A stretch of 64,000 nt of DNA. It comes from Acidiphilium sp. Lineage in GTDB: Bacteria > Pseudomonadota > Alphaproteobacteria > Acetobacterales > Acetobacteraceae. This document shows positions 35,512-44,340 of this stretch, piece by piece. The stretch's first letter is position 1. Each line of letters starts with the position of its first letter. The stretch covers positions 145,061 through 209,060 of the forward strand of contig JAQTXH010000002.1 in NCBI GenBank assembly GCA_028688905.1, given 5' to 3'. The notes under the pieces were generated by a model. That model ran no database searches and was not told the origin of the DNA. It saw nothing but the letters and a program-made list of their open reading frames with translations. A program made the position numbers and the translations under genes.

Positions 35512-36342
35512 TCACGAATGTGCCGTGTCGTCGCGCAGAAACGACAACAAGGCTTCCACGACTGCGGCCGGCTTTTCCGCATGCAGCCAGTGCCCGGTAC
35601 CCGCGATTGTCTCGATCGTGGCGTTTGGAAACCAGCGTTCGATCGCCGTCCGTGCCGCCGCCGGCACATAAGCCGAGGTCTCGCCGCGCAGAAACAGCGC
35701 CCCGCCATCGTAGGAGGCCCCGCCATCGTAGGAGGCCCCGCCATCGTAGGAGGCACCGCCATCGTAGGAGGAAGGTGTGTCATCGGGCCAGCCCACCAGA
35801 TCGTCCATGGCCGCCGCGATCTCCTCAAGCCCGAGACGCCAGTGCGGTGCCGCGCCCAGGATCAGATTATGCAGCAGAAATCCGCGCAACGCCGGATCGG
35901 GAACCGCATCGCTCAGCGCCGCGTCGGCACCCTGACGGGTCAGGTCGGGTGCCAGCGCCAAGCCGCGCATCGCGGCGATGAACCCGTCGTACTCATGATC
36001 ATAGGCGAGCGGCGCAATATCCAGCACCACAAGTCGCGCCACCAGCGCCGGGTGCCGTAGCGCAAGCATCATCGCGGTTTTGCCGCCCATCGAATGGCCG
36101 ATCACCGCGGCGCGCGGTATGCCGAGTGCTGCCATCGTTACCGCGACGTCCGCCGCCATTGTTGCGTAGCGCATATCGGGCGCATGGCCGCTTACGCCAT
36201 GATTGCGCAGGTCGAGGGCGGTGACCCGGAAATACGGCGCGAGGCCGCGTGCGATCACCCCGAGATTGCGCCCCGCTCCAAACAGCCCGTGCAGCAGCAC
36301 AACATCCGGTCCTTCGCCGGTCGTGGTGGCTGAAAGGATCAT
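35512..36342 (-). CDS. Alpha/beta hydrolase (YbfF-like) with internal SYDGGA repeats, 276 aa
   Basis: Serine esterase fold: oxyanion loop LLHGLFGAGRNLG, RNHGVSGHAPDMRY, nucleophile elbow GHSMGGKTAM, catalytic histidine in GTGHWLHAEKP. It resembles the YbfF/acyl-CoA-esterase group. Between the cap helix and the core strand ALFLRGETSAY sit four tandem copies of SYDGGA (encoded at 35773-35702), which relatives lack as far as I know. The frame is intact. ATG 36342. It is divergent from the methyltransferase 50 bp away. Whether the insertion alters activity is unknown. Confidence 0.82.
   Translation of the reverse strand: MILSATTTGEGPDVVLLHGLFGAGRNLGVIARGLAPYFRVTALDLRNHGVSGHAPDMRYATMAADVAVTMAALGIPRAAVIGHSMGGKTAMMLALRHPALVARLVVLDIAPLAYDHEYDGFIAAMRGLALAPDLTRQGADAALSDAVPDPALRGFLLHNLILGAAPHWRLGLEEIAAAMDDLVGWPDDTPSSYDGGASYDGGASYDGGASYDGGALFLRGETSAYVPAAARTAIERWFPNATIETIAGTGHWLHAEKPAAVVEALLSFLRDDTAHS
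35702..35773. repeat. Four tandem 18-bp repeats inside the hydrolase gene
   Basis: The unit CCGCCATCGTAGGAGGCC runs at 35702-35719 and 35720-35737, then 35738-35755 and 35756-35773 with one or two changes at the unit ends. Being 18 bp, the repeat keeps the frame and adds six residues per copy. Near-identity points to recent slippage, so copy number may vary between strains. Confidence 0.9.
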
Positions 36343-36392
36343 TTAAGGTTGAAAGCGCTTGAAAATTGAACCCATGCCGCTAGGGTCGCGCC

Positions 36393-36977
36393 ATGTCCGA
36401 TGAAACGCAAGCCACCCCACCCAATCAACGCCTCGCCCGGCTGATCACCCGCCAGGCACAGAAGCGCCATCTCGCGTCGCTCTGGGCCGAGGTTGCCGGT
36501 CTGGCCCAGGGCATGGTGGTGCTGGACATCGGCGCGGGTTCCGGCGCGCTCACCCTGGAATATGCGCCGATCATCGGTCCGGCCGGGCAATTGATCGCTC
36601 TCGAACCCGACCGCGAATGTCTCGACTACATCAGGACCGAGGCGGCGCGGCGCGGAATTGCACTGCATGTTTTGCAGGGGACCGCCGAAGCGTTGCCGTC
36701 GCTGCCCGCGCCGCCCGATCGCGTCATGCTGACCGATGCGCTGCACCACATCAATCAACCCATTGTGGCATTGCGCGCCATCCACGCCGCGATGGCACCC
36801 CACGGGATTCTGTTCATTGCGGAATACGATCCGGCCGGTCCGGGCGTGGTCGGGGCCAAACTGTCCCGCCGGACGTATCCGAACGATCTTGCGGGCATGC
36901 TCATTGCCGCCGGGTTCAAAATCAGTGCAAGCGCCAATGCGCCAGACGAGCATTACACCATGATTGCCACGCCGTGA
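36393..36977 (+). CDS. Class I SAM-dependent methyltransferase, 194 aa
   Basis: Rossmann methyltransferase with motif I VLDIGAGSGALTLEYA, the acidic end of strand 2 in IALEPD, motif II around PDRVMLTDALHHI, and motif III HGILFIAEYDP. The H-H-I-N motif after the central strand resembles UbiE/small-molecule methyltransferases. It is short for the family. Its TGA overlaps the GTG start of the next gene (GTGA). It leads a four-gene unit with an O-antigen-ligase-like protein, a beta-propeller and a hydroxylase, so a lipid or glycan substrate is plausible. Confidence 0.82.
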   Translation: MSDETQATPPNQRLARLITRQAQKRHLASLWAEVAGLAQGMVVLDIGAGSGALTLEYAPIIGPAGQLIALEPDRECLDYIRTEAARRGIALHVLQGTAEALPSLPAPPDRVMLTDALHHINQPIVALRAIHAAMAPHGILFIAEYDPAGPGVVGAKLSRRTYPNDLAGMLIAAGFKISASANAPDEHYTMIATP

Positions 36978-38299
36978 TCGCGGCGGTGCGGCGCGACCCC
37001 ATTGCGGTTGCCGCCGTCACCGGATTGCTCGGCTTCGGCGTGATTGTATTTCTGGCACCGCCGACGATCGTTCCCCTGCTCGTGGTGCTCGGTCTGGGCC
37101 TTGCCGCCGCCATCGCCTATGCGCGGCCGGTCGCGACCATGGTCATGTGGCTGATCCTGGTGGAAACCACACCGGAGATGTGGCTGTCCGACCTGATCGG
37201 GCGGCACGAACTGATCATCGCCCTGCTGAAAACCGCCGGGCTGCTGATCGTCGGCCTCGCCGTGCTGCGCGATGGCGGGCGCGCCGACCGGTTCAACCCG
37301 TCCTATGCCTTCCTGGCGATGTTCGCCGATGGCATCGTCCACGGCCTATGGCCCGGCCTGACCCTGATGGCTTCGTTGAGGTCGCTGATCGGTTCGGCGA
37401 CCCCCTTCGCCGCCGGGTTTCTGCGTCTCAGTCCGCGGATGCGCGTGGCCATTGTTCGTTGCACCATCGTCGGGCCAAGTATTACGGTACTCTATGGCAT
37501 GATCCTGGCGGCGATCGGCGCACGCTCGCTTTATAGTACCCAACTGGGTGCCATTCGGCTGGCGGCATCGAGTGCGCCGGCGTTTCTCGGTGCGTTTGCG
37601 ATGATGGCGATCTTTGCGGGTCTGATCGAGTTTCTGCGCGCCGGACGGTTGCGGGACTTTGGATGGATCGGCGGCAACTTCATCATCCTGATCGCCACCG
37701 GGGCGCGAGCGCCGTTGGCGCTGGCGGTGATCATCGCCCTCGCCACAATTTTGGCCACGCCCTCGCCCTATTTGTCAGCCTCGCGCCGGATCAGCCTGCT
37801 CGGCCTCGGCGGTGCGCTGCTGGGGGCGGTGCTGATGGCAGCATCCGCGCTGCATTTCGTCCGGGTGGTCGATCTGATCCATCTCGGCGATGCCGGCAGC
37901 CTGTCGAATCGGCAGTTGATCTGGCCGTATTTCGAAGCGGCAATCGGTAAATCGCCGCTATTGGGCTGGGGGGTTGGCGCGGGCAAGGTGGTGGTCGCGC
38001 TCAAATCCGCCATCGGCCGATTGCTGGGCACCAATGCCGCCCACAATGAATATCTGCGGATCACGGTGGAGGGCGGCGTGATCGGCGCGGTGCTTCTGGT
38101 TGGCATGATGACCCTTTGGTTATTTCGTGGCAGCACCGCGTTGCCAGCGGGGCAGCGACGGATCATCCGGCTTGTGTTCGCTGCCTTCGCCGTGCAATCC
38201 TTCACCGATAATACTTTGATCGCAACGACTAGCCTTGTGTTCTTCACCTGGGCACGCGCGATCTTTGTTCATCCCGATGAAGGGCCGCCTGCGATATGA
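36974..38299 (+). CDS. O-antigen ligase/polymerase-like membrane protein, 441 aa
   Basis: Polytopic inner-membrane protein of about ten helices with the Wzy_C/WaaL-type large periplasmic loop, recognisable by NRQLIWPYFEAAIGKSPLLG, WGVGAGK and the conserved TNAAHNEYLRITVEGG. Such proteins join or polymerise lipid-linked glycans on the periplasmic side. The GTG start at 36974 overlaps the methyltransferase stop, and its own TGA overlaps the next ATG (ATGA). It is not next to a typical sugar cluster. Confidence 0.82.
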   Translation: MIAAVRRDPIAVAAVTGLLGFGVIVFLAPPTIVPLLVVLGLGLAAAIAYARPVATMVMWLILVETTPEMWLSDLIGRHELIIALLKTAGLLIVGLAVLRDGGRADRFNPSYAFLAMFADGIVHGLWPGLTLMASLRSLIGSATPFAAGFLRLSPRMRVAIVRCTIVGPSITVLYGMILAAIGARSLYSTQLGAIRLAASSAPAFLGAFAMMAIFAGLIEFLRAGRLRDFGWIGGNFIILIATGARAPLALAVIIALATILATPSPYLSASRRISLLGLGGALLGAVLMAASALHFVRVVDLIHLGDAGSLSNRQLIWPYFEAAIGKSPLLGWGVGAGKVVVALKSAIGRLLGTNAAHNEYLRITVEGGVIGAVLLVGMMTLWLFRGSTALPAGQRRIIRLVFAAFAVQSFTDNTLIATTSLVFFTWARAIFVHPDEGPPAI

Positions 38300-39303
38300 C
38301 CAGTTATGCTCAGCTTTCCCGCCGCACATTTCTGGCCGCACCCGCGTTGCTGGCGCTTCCGGCTATCGCGCGCGCGGCCACCGCTGCGGCAGCGCCGCCG
38401 ATTGCCATCGTGCTCGACTCGGGCGGTGCGAACCTCTCGATCGTCGACATGACCACCCGCAAAGTGCTGCGCGAGGAACCGACGTTTCGCGAACCCAGCC
38501 ACTGGGCGCTCACCCCCGATCATCAAAAGCTGCTGGTCTGTGACGCCACGGGCAACGCGATCTTCTTTCTCGATCCGGTCACCGGCCGCGAACTTGGCCA
38601 TAAACTGATCCCCGACCCGTATCAGCTCTGGTTCAGTCCGGATGGCCGGTATCTCACCGTCAACTGCCTGCGGCTCAACCATGTCGACGTCTATCACGCG
38701 GCAACCCTCACGCTCGCGCACCGTTTCAAGGTCGGCTCGATGCCGAGCCATCTCAGCTACACGCCGGATTCGAAAACCGTGTTCAGCTCGATGCAGGATT
38801 CCGGCACGCTGGTGGCGCTCGACCTTACTACCATGACCGAGCGCTGGCACACCCCGATAGGCAAAACTCCGGCCGGCGTGATGTGGCACGATGGCGTCGT
38901 GCTGGTCGCGATCATGGGCAGCGACCATGTCGCCGTGATCGATCCGGCCGGCGGCAAACTGCTCCGCACCGTGATGACCGACAAGGGGCCGCATAACCTG
39001 TTTCTCACCCCGGATCGCCAGCACATTTATGTATCCAACCGCGTCGCCGGTTCGCTTTCGGTGCTCGATGCCAAATCGCTCAACGTGGTCAAGCAAATTC
39101 CGATGCCCGGCGGACCCGACGATCTGTGCTTCGCCCCCGACGGCAAACTCTGGATCGCGCTGCGATTTTCCTCGCAGGTCGCCGTGTACGATCCGAAAAC
39201 CGATGCCACCGACCACATTTCGGTCGGCCGCTCGCCGCACGGCATCTACATCTCTACGCTGCTGACCGATCATCCCGCCCTGGTGGCGATGCGCCTCGCC
39301 TGA
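38296..39303 (+). CDS. Tat-exported YncE-like seven-bladed beta-propeller, 335 aa
   Basis: The N-terminal twin-arginine signal SRRTFLAAPALLALPAIARA (residues 8-27) predicts export of a folded protein to the periplasm. The remainder is a chain of propeller repeats (LSIVDMTTRKVL, LLVCDATGNAIFFLDPVTG, YLTVNCLRLNHVDVYHAATL, LYVSNRVAGSLSVLDAKS-like) of the YncE/cytochrome-d1-like group. No haem or metal site is obvious. It is translationally coupled to its neighbours on both sides. The function is unknown; binding or scaffold roles are common for this fold. Confidence 0.82.
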   Translation: MTSYAQLSRRTFLAAPALLALPAIARAATAAAAPPIAIVLDSGGANLSIVDMTTRKVLREEPTFREPSHWALTPDHQKLLVCDATGNAIFFLDPVTGRELGHKLIPDPYQLWFSPDGRYLTVNCLRLNHVDVYHAATLTLAHRFKVGSMPSHLSYTPDSKTVFSSMQDSGTLVALDLTTMTERWHTPIGKTPAGVMWHDGVVLVAIMGSDHVAVIDPAGGKLLRTVMTDKGPHNLFLTPDRQHIYVSNRVAGSLSVLDAKSLNVVKQIPMPGGPDDLCFAPDGKLWIALRFSSQVAVYDPKTDATDHISVGRSPHGIYISTLLTDHPALVAMRLA

Positions 39304-40283
39304 TGAACATGTTGACTCATATGCTGTCGCGGATCCCGATCCACCCGTTCAACGACATCGCCGGCTGGATCGAACAGGTCGCGGTTCTCCCCGTCCTGTT
39401 CCGCGCCGGCCTGATGCAATGGAGCGAACTCTCGTTCGGCTGGACCCTGGTCGCCGTGTATGGCGTCACCCAAATGATCCTTGCCTATGCCGTCTGTGTG
39501 CCGCTCGAACGCCGCTACCCGATCGAACGCTGGACCGCGCAGAAACCCATTCTGGTCGATGTATTCTACACCTTCCTCGCCCGCGTCGGCGTGTTGCCGA
39601 TCATGACCTTCGTGCTGTTCTACGCGGCACAGGTGCGGCTCGATGGTTTCCTCGCCGATCGCGGCTACGTGCCGCCGATGCTGGAAACCATGATCCCGCC
39701 GCTGTTCGGTCACCCGGTCGTCACCTTCGCCCTCTACGCTCTGATCCTCGATTTCACCGACTACTGGCGCCATCGGCTGTCGCACCGATTCTCGCTCTGG
39801 TATGCGCTGCATGCGGTGCATCATGCCCAGCGGCAAATGACCTTCTGGTCCGACGATCGCAACCATGTCATCGATGAAATCATCAGTTTCCTGTGGTTCA
39901 TGGTGGTCGGCCTGCTGATCGGCATCCCGCCGCTGCAATTCCCGCTGCTGATCCTGATGCTGCGCTTCGTCGAAAGCTTCAGCCACGCCAATGCGCGCAT
40001 CTCATTCGGCTGGCTCGGCGACCGCCTGCTGGTCTCGCCGAAATTTCATCGCGCGCACCACGGCATTCTCGCCGCCGGCGAGCGCTCGTTCAATTATGGT
40101 GCTGTGTTTCCGTTCTGGGACATGATACTCCGCACCGCCGATTTTTCCCGCGACTTCGCGCCCACCGGCGACAACACCGCCCCCGAAGCCATGGCCACCG
40201 GCGGCTATCTGGCGCAACAATGGTCGGGGATCGTTCACTTTGCCCACTCGATACAGGGTGGCGCGCACGTAGCCAAACTATGA
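39303..40283 (+). CDS. Sterol-desaturase/fatty-acid-hydroxylase family membrane protein, 326 aa
   Basis: Di-iron membrane hydroxylase family. Histidine boxes HRLSH, HAVHH and HRAHH are all present in order, embedded in several membrane helices (LYALILDFTDYW before the first box). It would oxidise a lipid; the family covers sterols, carotenoids, sphingolipid and hopanoid-type substrates. The ATG at 39303 overlaps the stop of the propeller gene (TGATG), and it closes the four-gene unit. The reaction needs O2 and reductant; the partner is not apparent. Confidence 0.85.
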   Translation: MNMLTHMLSRIPIHPFNDIAGWIEQVAVLPVLFRAGLMQWSELSFGWTLVAVYGVTQMILAYAVCVPLERRYPIERWTAQKPILVDVFYTFLARVGVLPIMTFVLFYAAQVRLDGFLADRGYVPPMLETMIPPLFGHPVVTFALYALILDFTDYWRHRLSHRFSLWYALHAVHHAQRQMTFWSDDRNHVIDEIISFLWFMVVGLLIGIPPLQFPLLILMLRFVESFSHANARISFGWLGDRLLVSPKFHRAHHGILAAGERSFNYGAVFPFWDMILRTADFSRDFAPTGDNTAPEAMATGGYLAQQWSGIVHFAHSIQGGAHVAKL

Positions 40284-40425
40284 GTGAGACTCGCCGCCGT
40301 TGTGTTTGAAGAAGAGCAACCGGAGCTGACGTGGATCACACTGGCCGTTGAATTGTCTGCGCAGCCGAACAAATTGAAACGCGGCGGCGGCGTAATGCCG
40401 GGCCGCGAAGAAGGCGGAGGTCGTG

Positions 40426-41934
40426 ATGATACCGGCAAGCCAGGCGGAGGTTACCCGGTTTCTGGCCGAGCTGACCGGGGCGCGCCCGATCGAGACCCAT
40501 ATTTCGGCGGTATTTGCCGGTAAAGATGTCGCCTGGAAACTCAAAAAGGCGGTGCATCTGCCGTATCTCGATTTTTCGACCGTCGCCGCGCGGCACACCA
40601 TGCTGTTGCGAGAACTGGCTTTGAACCGGCGAACCGCTCCGGAAATATATCGTTCAGTCCAGGCTGTGCTGCGCCAGCCGGATGGCACCCTGGGTTTGTC
40701 GGGTTCCTCGCCGGTGGCGGAAGGATGGCCGGTGCTCGATTGGGTCCTGGAAATGGCGCGGATACCGCAAGCGGATTTTTTCGATACGATGGCGGCGGGC
40801 CATCGCCTCCACGATGCGCTACTGGACGAACTGGCCGATTGCGTCAGCGCGTTTCATGAAACCCTGCCGCCATCGGTGTCGTCGCAATGGGCGGCGGCAA
40901 TCGGTGCCATCATCGAGGGCAATGTCGCCGCCGCGACTGCAACGAACCTGCCAACCGCCGGAATTGAGGCCTGGCACCGTGCCGCCGTGGCGGCATTACG
41001 CGGGCACCAGGCCTGGTTTGAGCGACGAGCGGCACAAGGTCTGGTTCGCCGCGCCCATGGCGATCTGCATCTGGGCAATATCTGCCTCTGGCTCGGTCAC
41101 CCGATGCTGATCGATGCCCTCGAATTCGACGAATCCCTGGCAACCATCGATCTGGGCTTCGATCTGGCGTTTCTGCTGATGGACCTCGATCGTCAGGCCG
41201 GGCGGCATGCCGCCAATCGCGTCTTCAACCGCTACGTTGCGCGCACCGGCGATGCCGATCTGGTGTGCGGCTTGCCGCTCTATATTGCACTACGCGCCAT
41301 GGTCCGCGCCCACGTCAGGGCATTGGCTGGCGATGTCGCGGCGATGCCCGACGCGCGCGGCCTGCTCGATGCGGGCCGCGGCGCGCTTGCCAAGCCGGCG
41401 CGCCTGGTCATCGCGATCGGCGGCCTGCCCGGTACCGGCAAAAGCACGTTGGCGCGGCTGGTCGCACCCTTGCTGCAAAGTGCCGCCGGGGCGCTCATCC
41501 TGCGCAGCGACGAGATCCGTAAACGTCTCTGGCACGTGGCACCGGAGGTGCGGTTGCCGCCGGACGCCTATACCGCCGAGGCCAACACAGCTCTCGATGA
41601 GGCCCTGATTTCTATGTTGCGGGCGGCCCTACCGGACTACCCGGTGATCATTGATGCCACCTGCCAGGACGCCGGTTTTCGTCATGCGATCATGGCGGCG
41701 GCACAACGCTCTGGCGTTACTTTCGCCGGCTTCTGGCTCGAAGCACCCCAGCATCTGCTTGAGCAGCGGATCGTGGCCCGGCGGGGTGATGCGTCGGACG
41801 CGACGGTCGCGATCCTGCATTATGCCGCGCAATCCGCAACAGTGCCTGATACGCCCTGGATCAAAATCGATGGCGGTGCGGCGGATGGCGGCCTTGCTGA
41901 ACTAACGCGCCGTCTACCGGCCGGGCCGGCATGA
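40426..41934 (+). CDS. Two-domain protein: APH-like kinase plus P-loop AAA/zeta-like kinase, 502 aa
   Basis: Residues 1-320 resemble aminoglycoside-phosphotransferase-like kinases, with the catalytic loop RRAHGDLHLGNICLW and metal motif LIDALEFDES. Residues from about 325 form a P-loop kinase domain: Walker A IGGLPGTGKSTLARL, then a lid and base-binding region with RSDEIRKRLW. This fused architecture is a known bacterial family of unknown function (often annotated as AAA-family ATPase). ATG 40426 follows GGAGG closely. It is a lone gene between the hydroxylase and the thiolase. Confidence 0.8.
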   Translation: MIPASQAEVTRFLAELTGARPIETHISAVFAGKDVAWKLKKAVHLPYLDFSTVAARHTMLLRELALNRRTAPEIYRSVQAVLRQPDGTLGLSGSSPVAEGWPVLDWVLEMARIPQADFFDTMAAGHRLHDALLDELADCVSAFHETLPPSVSSQWAAAIGAIIEGNVAAATATNLPTAGIEAWHRAAVAALRGHQAWFERRAAQGLVRRAHGDLHLGNICLWLGHPMLIDALEFDESLATIDLGFDLAFLLMDLDRQAGRHAANRVFNRYVARTGDADLVCGLPLYIALRAMVRAHVRALAGDVAAMPDARGLLDAGRGALAKPARLVIAIGGLPGTGKSTLARLVAPLLQSAAGALILRSDEIRKRLWHVAPEVRLPPDAYTAEANTALDEALISMLRAALPDYPVIIDATCQDAGFRHAIMAAAQRSGVTFAGFWLEAPQHLLEQRIVARRGDASDATVAILHYAAQSATVPDTPWIKIDGGAADGGLAELTRRLPAGPA

Positions 41935-42018
41935 AATTGGAACGGATTCTTCCGCCCGGTTTTTTCGGACAATTGCATCACATCCGCCGTGAGGATCAAC
42001 CTTCATCCGCCGGACAAA

Positions 42019-42032
42019 TTGATTTCGATCAA
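42019..42032. promoter_or_regulatory. FNR box (TTGAT-TTCG-ATCAA) upstream of the thiolase
   Basis: A perfect consensus. Overlapping -10 candidates TAGGTA (42055-42060) and TATAAA (42059-42064) place the start at 42067-42071, so the box centre is at -41 to -45. This predicts oxygen-limitation activation of the acetyl-CoA acetyltransferase. Confidence 0.82.
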
Positions 42033-42091
42033 GGACGAGCCGTTACGGTCGGTTTAGGTATAAATTATAAACACCCGTTCAGGAGCGTGTA

Positions 42092-43279
42092 ATGCCCGTA
42101 AACGATGTTGTTATCTGCGCCCCGATGCGCACTGCGATCGGCACATTCAATGGCACATTGAAGGAGGTATCGGCTCCCGATCTGGGAGCTGCTGCGATCA
42201 ACGCGAGCTTGGATCGCGCCGGATTGGCACCGGCGATGATCGGTACCGTCGTGATGGGCAATGTCATCCAGGCCGGCGTCAAGATGAACCCGGCGCGCCA
42301 AGCTGCGATCGAGGCGGGATTGCCGGTGAACATCCCGGCAATGACGGTGAACCGGGTGTGTGGTTCGGGCGCGCAGGCGATCGTGTCGGCGGCGCAGGAT
42401 GTCGCGATGGGGCTGGTCGATTGTGCGATCGCCGGCGGCATGGAAAATATGGATCGTGCGCCCTACCTGCTGCCTAACGGACGGTGGGGGATGCGCCTGG
42501 GCGACGGTGTGGTGTTCGATGCGTTGCTGCGCGACGGGTTGAACGATGCGTTCTCCGACAAGCACTCCGGCTGGCACACCGAGGATCTGGTCACGCTGGA
42601 TCACATCACCCGCGAGGATCAGGATCGCTGGGCGTTCCGCTCGCAGCAGCACTTCGCCAAAGCGCAGGCCGCCGGGCTGTTCAAGGACGAGATCGTGACG
42701 GTGGAGGTGGCCGGCAAGCGCGGCCCGGTCGCGTTCGACAAGGATGAACACAACCGCCCGGACACCACGCTGGAAAGTCTGGCGAAGCTGCACCCAGCGT
42801 TCCGCAAGGACGGCACGATTACCGCCGGCAACGCGCCAGGACTGAACAGTGCGGGGGCCGCGATGATCGTGACGACCCCGAACTGGGCGGCGGCGCATGG
42901 GCTGAAGCCGATGGCGCGGCTGGTCGCCTGGGGGATCGGCGCGGTTGAGCCGGGCATGTTCGGCCTTGGCCCGGTGCCCGCCGTGCAGCAGGCGCTGGCG
43001 CGGGCGGGTTGGACGATCAAGGATGTCGAGCGGATCGAGATCAACGAAGCCTTCGCCGCCATTGCACTGGCGGTGACGCGGCGGTTAGGGTTGTCTGAGG
43101 ATATCGTGAACGTCGAGGGTGGTGCGATCGCGCATGGTCACCCGATCGGGGCGTCGGGCGCAATCCTGACCACGCGCCTGCTGCATTCGATGCGGCGCGA
43201 CCAGATCAAACGCGGCGTGGTGACGCTGTGCATCGGGGGCGGGCAGGGGATCGCCCTGGCACTTGAACGCATCGGCTGA
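42092..43279 (+). CDS. Acetyl-CoA C-acetyltransferase (beta-ketothiolase), 395 aa
   Basis: Condenses two acetyl-CoA to acetoacetyl-CoA, the first step of polyhydroxybutyrate synthesis, or runs in reverse. It shows the acyl-enzyme cysteine in NRVCGSGAQAI, the active-site histidine in GGAIAHGHPIGASGA, and the second cysteine in LCIGGGQG. The length is normal (PhaA/AtoB class). No phaB or phaC is adjacent. ATG 42092. A class II FNR box upstream suggests induction when oxygen is scarce, when acetyl-CoA and NADH accumulate. Confidence 0.94.
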   Translation: MPVNDVVICAPMRTAIGTFNGTLKEVSAPDLGAAAINASLDRAGLAPAMIGTVVMGNVIQAGVKMNPARQAAIEAGLPVNIPAMTVNRVCGSGAQAIVSAAQDVAMGLVDCAIAGGMENMDRAPYLLPNGRWGMRLGDGVVFDALLRDGLNDAFSDKHSGWHTEDLVTLDHITREDQDRWAFRSQQHFAKAQAAGLFKDEIVTVEVAGKRGPVAFDKDEHNRPDTTLESLAKLHPAFRKDGTITAGNAPGLNSAGAAMIVTTPNWAAAHGLKPMARLVAWGIGAVEPGMFGLGPVPAVQQALARAGWTIKDVERIEINEAFAAIALAVTRRLGLSEDIVNVEGGAIAHGHPIGASGAILTTRLLHSMRRDQIKRGVVTLCIGGGQGIALALERIG

Positions 43280-43287
43280 GATCGAGC

Positions 43288-44340
43288 GTGTCTAGGGGAA
43301 GGCCGCTGATCGGCGGCGCGATCGTGGTGGCGATCGTGGCCGCCGGGGTTGTTCTGTATCAGCGCACCCGCCCGACCACCGCCGCCCACACCCTCACGCT
43401 GTACGGCAATGTCGATATCCGCGAGGTCGATGCCGCGTTCAACGACAATGGCCGGATCGGCAAGCTTCTGGTCCAGGAGGGTGATGTCGTGCATCGCGGC
43501 GAATTGATCGCCCTGATGGACGATCGCCGCTTCGCCGCCTCGCTCGCCGCCGCCCGCGCCCAGGCCACCAACCTGCAGCAGGTTCTGGCCGCCCTGCTCG
43601 CCGGATCACGCCCGGAAACCATCGTTCAGGCCAAGGCGCAGATGGACGCTTTGGCATTCGTCGCGCACAACGATCAGGTGAACTACCAGCGCTACCGCGC
43701 CCTGGTGCCCGGCAACGGCGCCACCCGCCAGCAGCGCGACGATGCGCTGGCCGCCTATCAGAATGCCGAGCAGACCTATCAGGCGGCGAAACAGGCCTAT
43801 GTGCTGGCGGTGAAAGGGCCGCGCAAGGAAGACATCGCGGCCGGTGAAGCCGCCTATCGCGCCGCCGTCGCCACCGCCGCGCTGGCCGAGCGCGAGTTCA
43901 AGGACACCAGGCTCTACGCCCCGGCGGACGGCGTGATCGAAGATCGGATCCTGGAACAAGGCGACATGGCCTCCCCCGCGACGCCGGTTTACACCATCGC
44001 CCTGACCAACCCGATCTGGGTGCGCGCCTATGTGCCGGAGAGCGATCTCGGCAAGATCAAACTCGGCATGGCGGCCGACATCACCACCGATTCCTATCCC
44101 GGCAAAATCTATCACGGCTGGATCGGGTATCTGTCGCCCACCGCCGAATTCACCCCCAAGAACGTCGAAACCCCCGATCTGCGGGCGCAACTCGTGTATC
44201 AGCTCCGGGTCTATGCCTGCACGCCGCAAAACGAACTGCGGCTCGGCATGCCGGCGACCGTGACGATCGATCTGGCCCAGCATCTCGGCCCCGCCGATCA
44301 GCGCGGCCCCGGAGTCTGCGGCCATGACGGCGGCCACTGA
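43288..44340 (+). CDS. HlyD/YbhG-type membrane fusion protein of ABC efflux system, 350 aa
   Basis: Periplasmic adaptor with an N-terminal membrane anchor (PLIGGAIVVAIVAAGVVLY), lipoyl half-domains (LYGNVDIREVDAAFNDNGRI and DTRLYAPADGVIEDRILEQG) flanking a coiled-coil hairpin (residues ~75-190), and a beta-barrel domain. The YGNVDIR opening is typical of YbhG-like adaptors. The start is GTG 43288. Its last 17 bases overlap the ATPase gene. It forms one operon with the ATPase and two permeases. Confidence 0.88.
   Translation: MSRGRPLIGGAIVVAIVAAGVVLYQRTRPTTAAHTLTLYGNVDIREVDAAFNDNGRIGKLLVQEGDVVHRGELIALMDDRRFAASLAAARAQATNLQQVLAALLAGSRPETIVQAKAQMDALAFVAHNDQVNYQRYRALVPGNGATRQQRDDALAAYQNAEQTYQAAKQAYVLAVKGPRKEDIAAGEAAYRAAVATAALAEREFKDTRLYAPADGVIEDRILEQGDMASPATPVYTIALTNPIWVRAYVPESDLGKIKLGMAADITTDSYPGKIYHGWIGYLSPTAEFTPKNVETPDLRAQLVYQLRVYACTPQNELRLGMPATVTIDLAQHLGPADQRGPGVCGHDGGH

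Noticed and set aside
35439-35981. 180-codon frame with repeated RRHRRRP motif
   Set aside because: Antisense readout of the 18-bp tandem repeat within the alpha/beta hydrolase gene; the hydrolase has real catalytic motifs.
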